Of a stretch of 64,000 nt of DNA, positions 8,639-18,543 are shown piece after piece (positions within the stretch are counted from its first letter, which is position 1; the number at the start of each line of letters is the position of its first letter). Position numbers and translations under genes: made by a program. The notes under the pieces were generated by a model. That model was not told the DNA's origin. It did no database searches and saw only the letters and a program-made list of their open reading frames with translations. The stretch is taken from NCBI GenBank assembly GCA_963701015.1, contig OY969556.1, forward strand, positions 3,224,001 to 3,288,000, written 5' to 3'. The DNA comes from MFD09286-c1 sp963701015. Lineage in GTDB: Bacteria; Bacteroidota; Bacteroidia; Bacteroidales; DTGW01.

Positions 8639-9904
8639 ATGAGAAAAAATATGTATGATGAAGTTTACTCAATTATACAAAATGGGGTAAATATGGGGAT
8701 AGGGCATATAACAACAGATTCTACTGGTTTTAAATTAAACTCATTTAATATTAATACTGTCCCTAAGGTTAATTTCGCACTTTGCGATTATTTGGCACTT
8801 GGCAGAGATGAACGTATTAAAGATGCTGCGATTAAAGAAATAAATAATCATGGAGTATTCTCTTCAATATCTAAAGTATATCTTAAACTTGATTTATATG
8901 AATTGGCTGAAAACATACTTGCGGAAGTATTTGAAAGCCCGGTTCTATTATTTACTAGAACTACTTTAGCCCATATAGGAGTATTGCCAATTATTACAGA
9001 TACTAATGATGCAATTATTCTTGACCACCAGGTTCATACCACAGTGCGAATTGCATCGGATATGTTAAAGAGTTATGGTAATTATGTTGAAACTATAAGA
9101 CATAGCAGAATGGATATTTTAGAAGAAAGAATTTGTGAACTAATTAAAAAATATCATCATGTCTGGTATCTCGCCGATGGAATATATTCAACTTATGGTG
9201 ATAAACTGCCTGTAGAAGACATAAAAAGGCTTGTTAACAAATACGAACAATTTCATGTATATATTGATGATTCTCACGGAATGAGCTGGTATGGTAAAAA
9301 CGGAAAGGGCTTTATAAATGAAACATTAGGTAAAAACCAACGAATTGTAATTTCAACTTCATTATGTAAGGGATTTGGTACAGAAGGAGCAGCAATAATT
9401 TGTTATGATGAAAAATTGAAAAAACGATTAGAAACCTGTTCTTCTCCTTTAATTTTTACAGGCCCATTAAGTCCGGGAGCATTGGGTGGTATTATATCAT
9501 CAGCTAAAATTCATTTGACCGAAGAAATAAATATTAGACAATCAAAATTAAAATCTTTAATCGATTTGGTAAATTCTACTGCAATTGGACTTGGATTGCC
9601 ATTGCTTAGTAATTCTGATTCCCCAATTTTATTTTTTGCAGCCGGGAAATCAGATTTTTGCCAGGAAATATGTGCGAATTTACTTGAAGAAGGGTATTTC
9701 ACAAATGCGTTCCATTATCCGGCAGTACCAATAAATAATTCAGGGGTTAGGGCTACTGTAAATTTATATTTATCAGAAAATGATATTAGAGGTATGTTGG
9801 TGGCTTTGAGAAAGGAATATGATAAAGCATTGAAAAAACGCAACCTAACTATCGAAGACATTTTGAAACATTATAAAAAGGACAAACAAACTACTAGTGT
9901 TTAG
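8639..9904 (+). CDS. Alpha-oxoamine synthase family PLP enzyme
   Basis: A 421-residue fold-type I PLP enzyme of the family that includes 8-amino-7-oxononanoate synthase, 2-amino-3-ketobutyrate CoA ligase and serine palmitoyltransferase. Visible marks: NFALCDYLALGRDERI near the N-terminus, YIDDSHGMSWYGKNGKG with the PLP-pyridine aspartate and histidine, and STSLCKGFGTEGA with the Schiff-base lysine. The sequence departs from housekeeping BioF and KBL, for example ISKVYLKL where a GSRL-like loop is usual. It may make a lipid base (sphingoid or sulfonolipid type) or another acyl-amino ketone; no neighbouring gene resolves this. Confidence 0.75.
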   Translation: MRKNMYDEVYSIIQNGVNMGIGHITTDSTGFKLNSFNINTVPKVNFALCDYLALGRDERIKDAAIKEINNHGVFSSISKVYLKLDLYELAENILAEVFESPVLLFTRTTLAHIGVLPIITDTNDAIILDHQVHTTVRIASDMLKSYGNYVETIRHSRMDILEERICELIKKYHHVWYLADGIYSTYGDKLPVEDIKRLVNKYEQFHVYIDDSHGMSWYGKNGKGFINETLGKNQRIVISTSLCKGFGTEGAAIICYDEKLKKRLETCSSPLIFTGPLSPGALGGIISSAKIHLTEEINIRQSKLKSLIDLVNSTAIGLGLPLLSNSDSPILFFAAGKSDFCQEICANLLEEGYFTNAFHYPAVPINNSGVRATVNLYLSENDIRGMLVALRKEYDKALKKRNLTIEDILKHYKKDKQTTSV

Positions 9905-9957
9905 CTTTTATTACAATTATATTATTTCAGTAATATTTTTATAAATTTTAAGTGCTT

Positions 9958-9997
9958 AAAAAACCAATAGTAAACTGATGCTACTATTGGTTTTTTT
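9958..9997. terminator. Bidirectional terminator between convergent genes
   Basis: CCAATAGTA (9964-9972) pairs with TACTATTGG (9982-9990) across a 9-base loop, flanked by A6 on the left and T7 on the right, so it can terminate both the plus-strand synthase gene and the minus-strand DUF2721 gene. Confidence 0.85.
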
Positions 9998-10018
9998 ATA
10001 TCTTATTTGAGTACAATT

Positions 10019-10417
10019 TTAATGTTTATCTTGTTCCATATTATTAAGGTGCAATTCAAGTGCATGTACCGATATTTGAATTTCCCAAATAGAAAGCACC
10101 AATGAAAGTACCAGGGAAACCAATGCAAATCCAAACAATATCTCGGAAATTAACATCAGGTTGATATAAATCAAAAACATACATACAACACACAATAGCA
10201 AACTTACTAATCCTGCAATTTGCATGGAGCGTATTAAATATAATCGTTTACGTAAGTTCTTGATTTGTCCATATATATTTTTATCATGTGTTTCCTGGTA
10301 CTTATCGTGAAGACTTCTGACCAATGGCGCCAATGCTAAAAATCTGTTGGTATATGCCAGCAATATTAATGAAATTGCTGAAAACAATAAAGCCGGAGTT
10401 GTAATAGAAAGTTCCAT
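10019..10417 (-). CDS. DUF2721 membrane protein
   Basis: The 132-residue product starts MELSITTPALLFSAISLILLAYTNRFLALA, the conserved N-terminal membrane helix of DUF2721. Two further helices follow at about residues 68-115 after a charged cytoplasmic loop rich in Lys and Arg. The family has no known function. It is a single gene, convergent with the oxoamine synthase gene and divergent from the S1-domain gene. Confidence 0.75.
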   Translation of the reverse strand: MELSITTPALLFSAISLILLAYTNRFLALAPLVRSLHDKYQETHDKNIYGQIKNLRKRLYLIRSMQIAGLVSLLLCVVCMFLIYINLMLISEILFGFALVSLVLSLVLSIWEIQISVHALELHLNNMEQDKH

Positions 10418-10558
10418 TGAAATAATATTTAATCTTTATTCATGTTTAAACATTTGAAAGTTATTAATTTTTAAATAAAAAATCAATAATAGTTTTAACA
10501 GCCAATCATTTAAAATTACGGGGAAAAAAGTTTTCCTACCTTTAGCCAAAAATTAATA

Positions 10559-11398
10559 ATGGCTGAACTTGGCAAAATAAATAAACTTAAAGTTTTAAAA
10601 GAATTGTCTTTTGGAATTTATCTCGATGGTGAAAATTTAGGTGAAATACTTATGCCAAAGCGTTATTTACCTGCCAATTGCAAAATAAACGATGAAATTG
10701 ATGCTTTTATATATTTCGATTCGGAAGACAGGATAATTGCCACCACTGAAACTCCAAAAGTTCAGGTTGGCAGTTTTGCTTTGCTTAAAGTTATATCGGT
10801 AAATGCAGTTGGCGCTTTCTTAGACTGGGGTTTATCTAAGGATTTACTGGTCCCGTTCCGTGAACAAAAAATAACAATGCAGGCAGGCCAGTGGCACATA
10901 GTTTATGTTTATGTTGATTATGAAAGCCGGCGCATTGTTGCTTCGGCAAAAGTCGACAAACATCTTGATAACATTCCGCCTAACTATGAGCCATTGCAAC
11001 AAGTCGATTTATTAATATACAGCCAAACCGAAATTGGGTACAAAGCAATTATAAATAGCCAGCACTGGGGCATATTATATAAAAACGAAGTTTTTCAACC
11101 ACTTCAACGAGGACAATTTATTAAAGGCTATATTAAGAAAATTCGAGAAGATGAAAAAATAGATTTGAGTTTATATAAAACAGGCTATGTTAAAATTGAA
11201 GGTATTGCAAGCACAATTCTTTCAAAACTTAATGATAACAACGGTTTCATTGAAGTTACCGACAAAAGTCCAGCCGAAAATATATATGAATTATTTGGTA
11301 TAAGTAAAAAAGCATATAAGCAAGCTATTGGTTCATTGTATAAGCAAGAGTTAATTTCTATTGAAAACAATGGAATTAGATTAAATGCACAAGAATAA
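10559..11398 (+). CDS. CvfB-like S1-domain RNA-binding protein
   Basis: The 279-residue protein has the architecture of CvfB/YitL: three S1-like OB domains followed by a winged-helix C-terminus. An S1 hallmark is seen in VISVNAVGAFLDWGLSKDLLVPFREQ (about residues 78-103); the first domain covers the KRYLPANCKINDEIDAFIY region. The C-terminal segment NIYELFGISKKAYKQAIGSLYKQELI is the winged helix. CvfB in Staphylococcus binds RNA and affects virulence genes; in Bacteroidota the role is unknown. It is a single gene; the ATG at 10559 is the first in frame. Confidence 0.88.
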   Translation: MAELGKINKLKVLKELSFGIYLDGENLGEILMPKRYLPANCKINDEIDAFIYFDSEDRIIATTETPKVQVGSFALLKVISVNAVGAFLDWGLSKDLLVPFREQKITMQAGQWHIVYVYVDYESRRIVASAKVDKHLDNIPPNYEPLQQVDLLIYSQTEIGYKAIINSQHWGILYKNEVFQPLQRGQFIKGYIKKIREDEKIDLSLYKTGYVKIEGIASTILSKLNDNNGFIEVTDKSPAENIYELFGISKKAYKQAIGSLYKQELISIENNGIRLNAQE

Positions 11399-11542
11399 AA
11401 ATTGTTTGCAAATTAAATTTTTATAGAAATTTTTATTGTTTATTTGATTATCTGCAGTAAAAACTAAAATAATTTTTAATTTCTTGCCAAATTCTTTGAA
11501 AATTGTTATAATTTAATGGTTCATTATATTTTCAGAAATTAA

Positions 11543-14293
11543 ATGGGCAAATTATCCAATATTTCGAAAAATATTGACAATAATCGTTTTCGGAATTTAT
11601 TCGAACAGTTATCAATTGGTTTGGTAATTTGTTCAACCGAAGGATATTTTTTGGAAGTAAACGATGCTTTTTGCAATTTAACTGGTTATTCACGTGACGA
11701 ATTGTTAAAATTAAAATTTCATAATATAACCCATCCTGATGATATACAAAATGACATTTTAAATATCCAATTACTTCTTCAACAAAAAATTAAAACCTAT
11801 ACAACTGAGAAACGATATATTCGTAAAGAAAAATCTGTAATCTGGGTTAGGTTAAATGCTTCATTGATTGTTGATGAAAATAATGTACCAACTTCAATTA
11901 TAGCTACAATTGAAAATATTAATTTCCGTAAACAAGCTGAAGATGAAATTGCTCAATCGAAAAAAGACTGGCAACTTATATTTCAAGCAATCAGCCATCC
12001 AACAACATTATTAGACAAACATCATAAAATTGTTGAAGTAAATGATGCTGTAATTAAAAATACAGGAAAATCAAGGGAAGAACTTATAGGAGTGCCTTGT
12101 TATCAAATTTTTCATAGTAAAACTACAAATTGTCCACCAAATGGATGTCCAATGGATTTTCTTTTGAAATCTGCCAGAACAGAAACCCTTGAAATGGAAA
12201 TGGAGGCCTTTAATGGCACTTTTCTGGTATCATGCACACCCATATTTGACGCTAAAGGCGACTTAAAAAATATTATACATATTGCTACCGATATAACATA
12301 TTTAAAACAGACCGAAGAAAAACTTCGGTTAACACAATTTGGAATTGATAATGCACAATTGGGAATTTTCCAAATTAATGAAGATGGAAATATTATATAT
12401 GGAAATTTATACAGTTGTTCAAGCCTTGGATATTCCTTTGAGGAACTTACAAAATTAAGCATTACTGATATCGATCCGAAATTTAGCCTGGAAACCTGGA
12501 AAGAAAACAGGAAAAATATACGTTCAAAAGGTTCAGGCACTATAGAAACAATGCACAAAAGAAAGGATGGAGAGGTATTTCCTGTTGAAGTAACTATAAA
12601 TTATTTTGAATTTGAAAATAATATTTATTCTTTTTCATTTGTAACCGATATAACGGAAAGAAAAAAAGCTGAGGGAATTATACGTGCAAGTGAATTGCAA
12701 TTTCGCACATTATTTGAACAGGCAACGGATGGAATATTTATTTCAGATAAACTGGGAAATTTAATTGATGTAAATACATCTGGCTTTCAACTTATGGGTT
12801 ATACCAAAGATGAAATTTTAAAACTAAATATAACTGATTTCATTCCGGTTGAAGATGTTGATAGAATTAAACCTGCAATTGAAACCTTGTTTGATAAGGG
12901 TTATATAAATAGTGAACGAAAATTTCGTAAAAAAAATAATACTGTCTTTTGGGGTGAACTATCAGCAAAAACATTGTCAGATGGAAAAATACAGGCATTT
13001 ATCCATGATATAACCGAACGTAAAAAAATTCATGAGGAAATTGTAAATAAAAATTTGGAATATCAGGCTTTAAATGAAGAATACCAATCTTTAAACGAAG
13101 AGTTGTCCGAAAATCTTGATCGTATTCAAGATGTAAATACTAAATTAGAAGAGGCAATAGAAAAGGCAGAAGAAAGCGATAATTTAAAATCAATTTTCCT
13201 GGCAAATATGAGCCATGAAATACGTACGCCTTTAAATTCTATCATTGGGTTTTCGCAACTTTTAGAAGCTAAAAATTTAGCTGAACAAAAACGGATATAT
13301 TATACCAATGTTATTCAAAATTCAGGTATCCGTTTAGGTCAGTTATTAAATGATATAATAGATATATCAAAAATTGAAACCAACCAACTTTCTGTTAACA
13401 TCCAAGAATATAATATATTATATTTAATTCAAAGTAGCTTTACTGCTTTTGAAAAGAGCGATTTATTGCAATATAAAACCAAAATAAAATTAGTATTAAA
13501 TTTCCCTGAACATTTGAAAGACATTATTGTATTAACCGATAATATTAGATTTCAACAAGTTTTGGATAATTTAATATCAAATGCTATAAAATATACTTTT
13601 GAAGGAACTATTGAAATAGGTGCTGAATTAATCATTAAATCAGCCGAAACTTATATGCAAATATATGTGAAAGATACAGGTATAGGAATTCCTGATGAGA
13701 AGAAACATTTAATTTTTGAAAGGTTCAGACAGGTTGAAGAAAGCAAGTATCATGAAGGAACAGGCCTTGGATTAAGCATATCAAAGGGATTAATGAAACT
13801 TTTGAAAGGTGATATCTGGTATGATTCAGAACTCGACAAAGGTTCAACCTTTTATATTACTTTACCCAGCACACAGGGCAAAAAAATTGAGAAAATAAAA
13901 GTAAATACAAATTATGAATTAATTGATTTATCCAATAAAACAATAATTATAGCAGAAGATGATTTTGAATCATACATTTATTTACAAGAATTATTAGATG
14001 GTAATAATGCAAACATTATTCATGCTGAAGATGGTCAAATACTAATGGATTTGCTGGAAACCCATTCAGCCGATTTAATTCTTCTGGATATAAATATGCC
14101 TGTTAAAACCGGTTATGAATGTTTAAAAGAAATTAAAGCAAAAGGGATAAAAGCTAAAATAATAGTACAAACAGCTTATGCCATGCGTGAAGAAAAGGAA
14201 AACTTTTATAAGGAAGGTTGTGATGGTTATATTGCAAAACCAATTCTTGTAAAGGATTTATATGCGGAAATAGCGAGGGTTTTGAGTAGTTGA
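11543..14293 (+). CDS. Soluble hybrid histidine kinase with four PAS domains and a receiver
   Basis: A 916-residue protein without membrane helices. PAS domains lie at roughly residues 13-135, 138-260, 262-378 and 382-498, a coiled coil at about 500-545, HisKA with phospho-His558 in NMSHEIRTPLNS, HATPase with NLISNAIKYT and DTGIGIPDE, and a C-terminal receiver with Asp849 in LLLDINMPVKTGYE. The second PAS contains CYQIFH followed by CPPNGCPM, a cysteine cluster seen in some PAS domains that may sense redox or bind a metal cofactor. It is monocistronic. A phosphorelay with the nearby stand-alone receiver is possible but unproven. Confidence 0.9.
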   Translation: MGKLSNISKNIDNNRFRNLFEQLSIGLVICSTEGYFLEVNDAFCNLTGYSRDELLKLKFHNITHPDDIQNDILNIQLLLQQKIKTYTTEKRYIRKEKSVIWVRLNASLIVDENNVPTSIIATIENINFRKQAEDEIAQSKKDWQLIFQAISHPTTLLDKHHKIVEVNDAVIKNTGKSREELIGVPCYQIFHSKTTNCPPNGCPMDFLLKSARTETLEMEMEAFNGTFLVSCTPIFDAKGDLKNIIHIATDITYLKQTEEKLRLTQFGIDNAQLGIFQINEDGNIIYGNLYSCSSLGYSFEELTKLSITDIDPKFSLETWKENRKNIRSKGSGTIETMHKRKDGEVFPVEVTINYFEFENNIYSFSFVTDITERKKAEGIIRASELQFRTLFEQATDGIFISDKLGNLIDVNTSGFQLMGYTKDEILKLNITDFIPVEDVDRIKPAIETLFDKGYINSERKFRKKNNTVFWGELSAKTLSDGKIQAFIHDITERKKIHEEIVNKNLEYQALNEEYQSLNEELSENLDRIQDVNTKLEEAIEKAEESDNLKSIFLANMSHEIRTPLNSIIGFSQLLEAKNLAEQKRIYYTNVIQNSGIRLGQLLNDIIDISKIETNQLSVNIQEYNILYLIQSSFTAFEKSDLLQYKTKIKLVLNFPEHLKDIIVLTDNIRFQQVLDNLISNAIKYTFEGTIEIGAELIIKSAETYMQIYVKDTGIGIPDEKKHLIFERFRQVEESKYHEGTGLGLSISKGLMKLLKGDIWYDSELDKGSTFYITLPSTQGKKIEKIKVNTNYELIDLSNKTIIIAEDDFESYIYLQELLDGNNANIIHAEDGQILMDLLETHSADLILLDINMPVKTGYECLKEIKAKGIKAKIIVQTAYAMREEKENFYKEGCDGYIAKPILVKDLYAEIARVLSS

Positions 14294-14395
14294 CAAAAAA
14301 TTCTAAACCAATTTCTTGACTTTAATTTTTGACATATTAAAAAAGCAGAATGATAATACCTAAAGTTTTAAGTTAAATATTATTTTTGATGCTTT

Positions 14396-14947
14396 TTAGT
14401 TCGGTTGCATTACTTTCATTACTTTGTCGGTATCATAGCCTCTGGCTTTGGCTTTTTCTAATAAATTTTTATAAATAATGCTATCGAGTTTTGGTGTTCT
14501 GCTTAAAATCCATAAATATTTAGATGAATTGCTGCCGATGAGCGCATATTGATAATTTTCATCCAATTCCAATATATTATAGGGCGCGTAAAAATTTAAA
14601 AAGAATGATACTTTTAAATTTCGCGGAGTTTCTTGAGAAACCAAAATAGCCTTACCAATAGCAGTTTTAAGTTTCCCGTTTAAATTATTTTTATAGCCCT
14701 GATTCAACACTTTAATTTTGCCATCTTTACGTAAAGTGTAATTTGCAGTAACGCCTTGTAAACCCCGCTCAAATGAATTGTCGAGACGGGCAATTTCAAA
14801 CCACGTTCCAAGATATTTCTGCAAATCAAAACTAAATGTATTATTAATTGTCTGATCCGGCTTAACCATTTCACGTGAATTACATTCAACAATAAACAAA
14901 GTTAATAGAATCAGGCACAATTTCATGGTTTTCAATATTATATTCAA
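14396..14947 (-). CDS. Lipocalin (Blc-like) lipoprotein
   Basis: The 183-residue product has a signal peptide ending in a lipobox-like TLFIVEC, so it is probably anchored in a membrane after lipidation. The mature part has the lipocalin motif LQKYLGTWFEIARLD with the invariant GxW, then VTANYTLRKDGKI and a C-terminal YLWILSRTP strand, as in bacterial Blc and apolipoprotein-D-like proteins that bind fatty acids or lysophospholipids. An internal ATG seven codons in (14926) is an equally good start. It follows the antiporter gene on the same strand by 54 bases. Confidence 0.88.
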   Translation of the reverse strand: MNIILKTMKLCLILLTLFIVECNSREMVKPDQTINNTFSFDLQKYLGTWFEIARLDNSFERGLQGVTANYTLRKDGKIKVLNQGYKNNLNGKLKTAIGKAILVSQETPRNLKVSFFLNFYAPYNILELDENYQYALIGSNSSKYLWILSRTPKLDSIIYKNLLEKAKARGYDTDKVMKVMQPN

Positions 14948-15001
14948 CTATGAAAGTACAAAAAATTGCTTTATTAATTGAAATTATATTGAGAAGTATA
15001 T

Positions 15002-16324
15002 TTATTGTTTCATAATTATATGATCCTTAACATTTGTTTTATTCATGGCTGTATTATTAATTTTATGGTTATAAGGATGCCATCCGGCTACAGAGATTAA
15101 AACAAAAAATGAAATTACATAAGCCAAAGACACGTGCCAACCTTTTCTAACGTAATTTACAACGGATTTTGCTTCAGGGTACATATTTGATAATGCAACT
15201 CCTGCTGAGGAACCAAACCAAATCATTGAGCCTCCGAAACCAACTGCATAGGCCAGAATACCCCAATCGTAACCACCTTGCACCAGGCACAATTTTGTTA
15301 ACGGAATATTATCAAAAACCGATGAAACAAACCCTAATATAAAAGCTGATTTCCACGATGCAACAGGTAATTGTTCAACCGGCATTAACGATGCCGAAGC
15401 AACCAGTGAAAGTAAGAATATTGTACCTTTAATAGCTCCGGTTAATGCACTCCATTCAGTTTTAACAACCAATGAGCTCAGAAGTATAACTATCCATACA
15501 CCTAAAGCAGGTATTCCATATAACCAATTTGTAACAATTGCTCCAACTAAAATCATCAAAACCAGTAATAACTTTCCCCATTGAGGTTTGGCATTTGCTG
15601 TCGCATCTTTCTGAATTCTTTGGTATTTATCTTGTTGGATTGAAGCTATAATGCCAAAAATAAAAATTGCAACTGCTGATGCAATAAATGCCCTTGAAAT
15701 ATGTAAAGGAGAAACTCCGTCAATCCACATAAGTGTAGTTGTGGTGTCGCCAACAACACTTCCGGCACCACCGGCATTACTTGCTGCAACTATCGCTGCC
15801 AGATAACCAATATGAACTTTGCCTTTAAATACAACCATGGCAATTGTTCCGCCAATCATTGCTGCGGCAATATTATCAAGAAATGATGATATGATCATTA
15901 TTCCCAATAATAATACAAAACCGCCTTTCCAATCATTAGGCAAAAAATCAGGAAGTATCTCAGGAAGTTTCGATTCATCAAAATACTTAGCCAGTAAAGC
16001 GAAGCCAAACAATAAACCTCCAAGGTTTAAAAGCGATTTAATTTCTCCTGCCTTTTCAAAGTTCCCGAAAAAGTGAAAATATAACGAGAAGTCATGGACA
16101 AATATAATTTTAAAAAGCAGCGTAAGTATTAGCCCTGATAATGCAATATACATTGTATATCTGCTAAAAATTGCTATTCCAACCAATACGCCGGCAAATA
16201 TTATAAATTCAGGCCTTAAACCAAAAACAGTTGGAATTGCATTAATTGTAGCAGCTTTTAATTCCAAAGGTAGAAGAGCCAAAATAAGTATTATTGCTAT
16301 TTTATATATCTTTTTGAAAATCAT
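15002..16324 (-). CDS. nhaD: NhaD-type sodium/proton antiporter
   Basis: The 440-residue protein has a hydrophobic N-terminus and about 11-12 membrane helices. Family marks include SSFLDNIAAAMIGGTIA, SNAGGAGSVVGDTTTTLMW and SSVFDNIPLTKL, the duplicated discontinuous-helix motifs of the ion-transporter superfamily, with DN residues in both halves. This matches NhaD, which exports sodium in exchange for protons in marine and alkaliphilic bacteria. Related ArsB or SLC13 carriers are less likely because of the GDTTTTLMW motif. Its 5' leader (16325-16392) holds no clear promoter. Confidence 0.82.
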   Translation of the reverse strand: MIFKKIYKIAIILILALLPLELKAATINAIPTVFGLRPEFIIFAGVLVGIAIFSRYTMYIALSGLILTLLFKIIFVHDFSLYFHFFGNFEKAGEIKSLLNLGGLLFGFALLAKYFDESKLPEILPDFLPNDWKGGFVLLLGIMIISSFLDNIAAAMIGGTIAMVVFKGKVHIGYLAAIVAASNAGGAGSVVGDTTTTLMWIDGVSPLHISRAFIASAVAIFIFGIIASIQQDKYQRIQKDATANAKPQWGKLLLVLMILVGAIVTNWLYGIPALGVWIVILLSSLVVKTEWSALTGAIKGTIFLLSLVASASLMPVEQLPVASWKSAFILGFVSSVFDNIPLTKLCLVQGGYDWGILAYAVGFGGSMIWFGSSAGVALSNMYPEAKSVVNYVRKGWHVSLAYVISFFVLISVAGWHPYNHKINNTAMNKTNVKDHIIMKQ

Positions 16325-16392
16325 AATCCTAGTTTTAATGAATAAACAAAATCTGAAATTCAGAATTTGATAAAAACTTTAGGTTTTATTTG

Positions 16393-16451
16393 AAAAAAAC
16401 AAGGTAACAAACTCAACAAATATCCGCTAATGTTGGCCGTCACCTTGTTTT
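16393..16451 (-). terminator. Terminator of the glnK-amtB operon
   Basis: AAAACAAGGT (16396-16405) pairs perfectly with ACCTTGTTTT (16442-16451) across a 36-base loop. On the minus strand the stem is followed by a T-run. It lies 30 bases after the amtB stop. Confidence 0.7.
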
Positions 16452-16481
16452 ACAAAAGGGGGAAATCTTTATATATATTAA

Positions 16482-18029
16482 TTAATGTGAAAGTGGTGTT
16501 TCAGAGTTTTTATCCATTTTCATACCTGAATAGCCTTCACCACCCATTTCAGGAATATCCAATCCATCCATTTCAGCTTTTGCAGAAACCCTATTACCAA
16601 CTATCATATCAATAATTTTGAATACTACGAATGAAATGACACCAACATAAACCACGTTAGCAAGAACGCCTATAATTTCAGCCCATAATTGACCTGAGTT
16701 TCCGTAAAATAAACCGGTTACGTTTCCAGCTACACCGTTCCATCCGTCACCGTATGTACCATCAGCAAATAAACCAAGTGAAATTACACCCCAAGCGCCA
16801 TTTACACCATGCACAGATATTGCTCCAACAGGGTCATCTATTCTTGCTCTCTTTTCGAAGAAGAAACATGATTCAACAACCAATACACCAGCTATTAACC
16901 CAATAAGTGCTGCACTTCCAACAGTTACAAAGGCACAAGGTGCAGTTATAGCAACCAAACCAGCCAAAACACCATTACAAATCATACTTACATCAGGTTT
17001 TTTGGTTTTGAACCACCACATGTATAACATTGCGCCTAATGCACCCGTTGCGGAAGCAATCATAGTGTTTACTGCAATAATAGCAATTCTTAAATCGGTA
17101 CCAGCCAAAGTTGAACCAGGGTTGAAACCAAACCATCCAAAAGCAAGGATAAATGTACCAACAACTGCCATTGGAATACTGTGAGCAGGTATAGCGTTTG
17201 GTGATTTATCTTTGTTATATTTACCGATACGTGGGCCTAATATCCAGGCACCTACCAATGCTATAACACCACCTGTTAAATGTACTACAGATGAACCGGC
17301 AAAGTCAACATGTCCATGACCTAAGTGGAAGTTTGTACCTAATTGGGCTAACCAGCCACCGCCCCATACCCAGTTTCCATAAACAGGGTAAATTATAGTT
17401 CCAACTGCGATTCCGTATAATACAAATGATGAAAATTTCCAACGTTCTGCCATTGCACCTGTAGGAATTGTAGCGGTTGTATCCATAAATACCATTTGGA
17501 AAAGGAATAAACCAAATACAGCAACATCATAATGACCGCTTAGGAAGAACCCGGTTCCACCTAAAATACCAAAAGCATGGCCAAATATATTGAATGTTAT
17601 TTCATGGCTTAAACCTGCATATCCACCCATTGTCCCAATGGCCCCCATGCCTCCGAACATTATAGCAAAACCGCAAACCCAGAAACCTAACATACCCAAA
17701 GGATAAATCATTAAGTTCATGGCAAAAGTGTGCGCAACGTTTTTAGCACGGGTTAAACCGCCTTCAACCATTGCAAAACCAGCTTGCATAAACATTACTA
17801 AAAATCCTGTGATTAATGTCCACATAAGGTTAATGGCAACTTTGTTATGCCCTATTTGGTTATTTGATTCGGCAGTTGTTGGTTCGCCTGCTTTAGCAGC
17901 GGTTATGTCAACTACTGTTCCTGTGTTCAATCCTGCAGGATCTGGTTTTGCGTTTGCCTCCACAGTGTAAACTGACGATAACGCCACAGCTAAAACCAAT
18001 GTTAGTAATAAATAATATATCTTTTTCAT
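16482..18029 (-). CDS. amtB: Ammonium transporter AmtB
   Basis: The 515-residue protein has an N-terminal signal peptide (cleavage near VEANA), a short linker and the 11-helix Amt core. Pore marks: MFMQAGFAMVEGGLTRAKN after the first helix, and the twin histidines in SVVHLTGGVIALVGAW and SVHGVNGAWGVIS. The C-terminal tail after MIVGNRVSAKAEMDGLDIPEMGGEGYSG is the segment that PII binds in other AmtB proteins. It is the second gene of an operon with glnK, 31 bases apart. Control is probably by sigma-54 and NifA-type activation at 18544-18680, so ammonium uptake would be tied to nitrogen limitation. Confidence 0.95.
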   Translation of the reverse strand: MKKIYYLLLTLVLAVALSSVYTVEANAKPDPAGLNTGTVVDITAAKAGEPTTAESNNQIGHNKVAINLMWTLITGFLVMFMQAGFAMVEGGLTRAKNVAHTFAMNLMIYPLGMLGFWVCGFAIMFGGMGAIGTMGGYAGLSHEITFNIFGHAFGILGGTGFFLSGHYDVAVFGLFLFQMVFMDTTATIPTGAMAERWKFSSFVLYGIAVGTIIYPVYGNWVWGGGWLAQLGTNFHLGHGHVDFAGSSVVHLTGGVIALVGAWILGPRIGKYNKDKSPNAIPAHSIPMAVVGTFILAFGWFGFNPGSTLAGTDLRIAIIAVNTMIASATGALGAMLYMWWFKTKKPDVSMICNGVLAGLVAITAPCAFVTVGSAALIGLIAGVLVVESCFFFEKRARIDDPVGAISVHGVNGAWGVISLGLFADGTYGDGWNGVAGNVTGLFYGNSGQLWAEIIGVLANVVYVGVISFVVFKIIDMIVGNRVSAKAEMDGLDIPEMGGEGYSGMKMDKNSETPLSH

Positions 18030-18060
18030 AGTAAAATCTCCTATTCTTTAAATGTTTTAC

Positions 18061-18414
18061 TTAATCTTTTATAAACAATGATTCATCGCCACTCTCTTTC
18101 GTACGGATTCGCCACGATTCTTCAACTGGTGTAACGAAAATTTTTCCATCACCAACTTCGCCCGTGTATGCGACCTTTAAGAGACAATCTACTGTTTTTC
18201 GTAAATTTATATCACGAACAACTATTGTAAGTAACCTGCGAGGAATGTAGGATGTGTCTAATGCAGTCCCCCTGTAAAGACGTTCTGATTTTTTGATTTC
18301 ATTCCCAACACCGGTAGCGTCCCAGTACGAGAAAAAATCGATGTCGATTTGATGCAAAGCGTCTTTCACATCTTCGAACTTCGACGTTCTGATAATTGCT
18401 TCTACTTTTTTCAT
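18061..18414 (-). CDS. glnK: PII nitrogen regulatory protein GlnK
   Basis: The 117-residue protein is a PII family member: MKKVEAIIRTSKFEDVKDAL start, T-loop, and GEVGDGKIFVTPVEESWRIRT C-terminal signature. In the T-loop, SERLYRGTALD aligns with the E. coli ELYRGAEY segment: Tyr46 is kept (Tyr47 here) but the uridylylated Tyr51 is replaced by Leu52. The protein therefore cannot be uridylylated at that site and probably responds only to ATP/ADP and 2-oxoglutarate. It is the first gene of the operon with amtB, whose channel it presumably blocks when ammonium is plentiful. Confidence 0.92.
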   Translation of the reverse strand: MKKVEAIIRTSKFEDVKDALHQIDIDFFSYWDATGVGNEIKKSERLYRGTALDTSYIPRRLLTIVVRDINLRKTVDCLLKVAYTGEVGDGKIFVTPVEESWRIRTKESGDESLFIKD

Positions 18415-18543
18415 AATTTTTACGGTTAATTATTAAATAAAAAATGATAAATGCCTGTTTAAATATTTCCAGTTCGTTTATCTCCCCAAAAAGCCCCTAA
18501 TTTTTCCAAAATGTTATAAATTATATTATTCTATCACTCAGTT

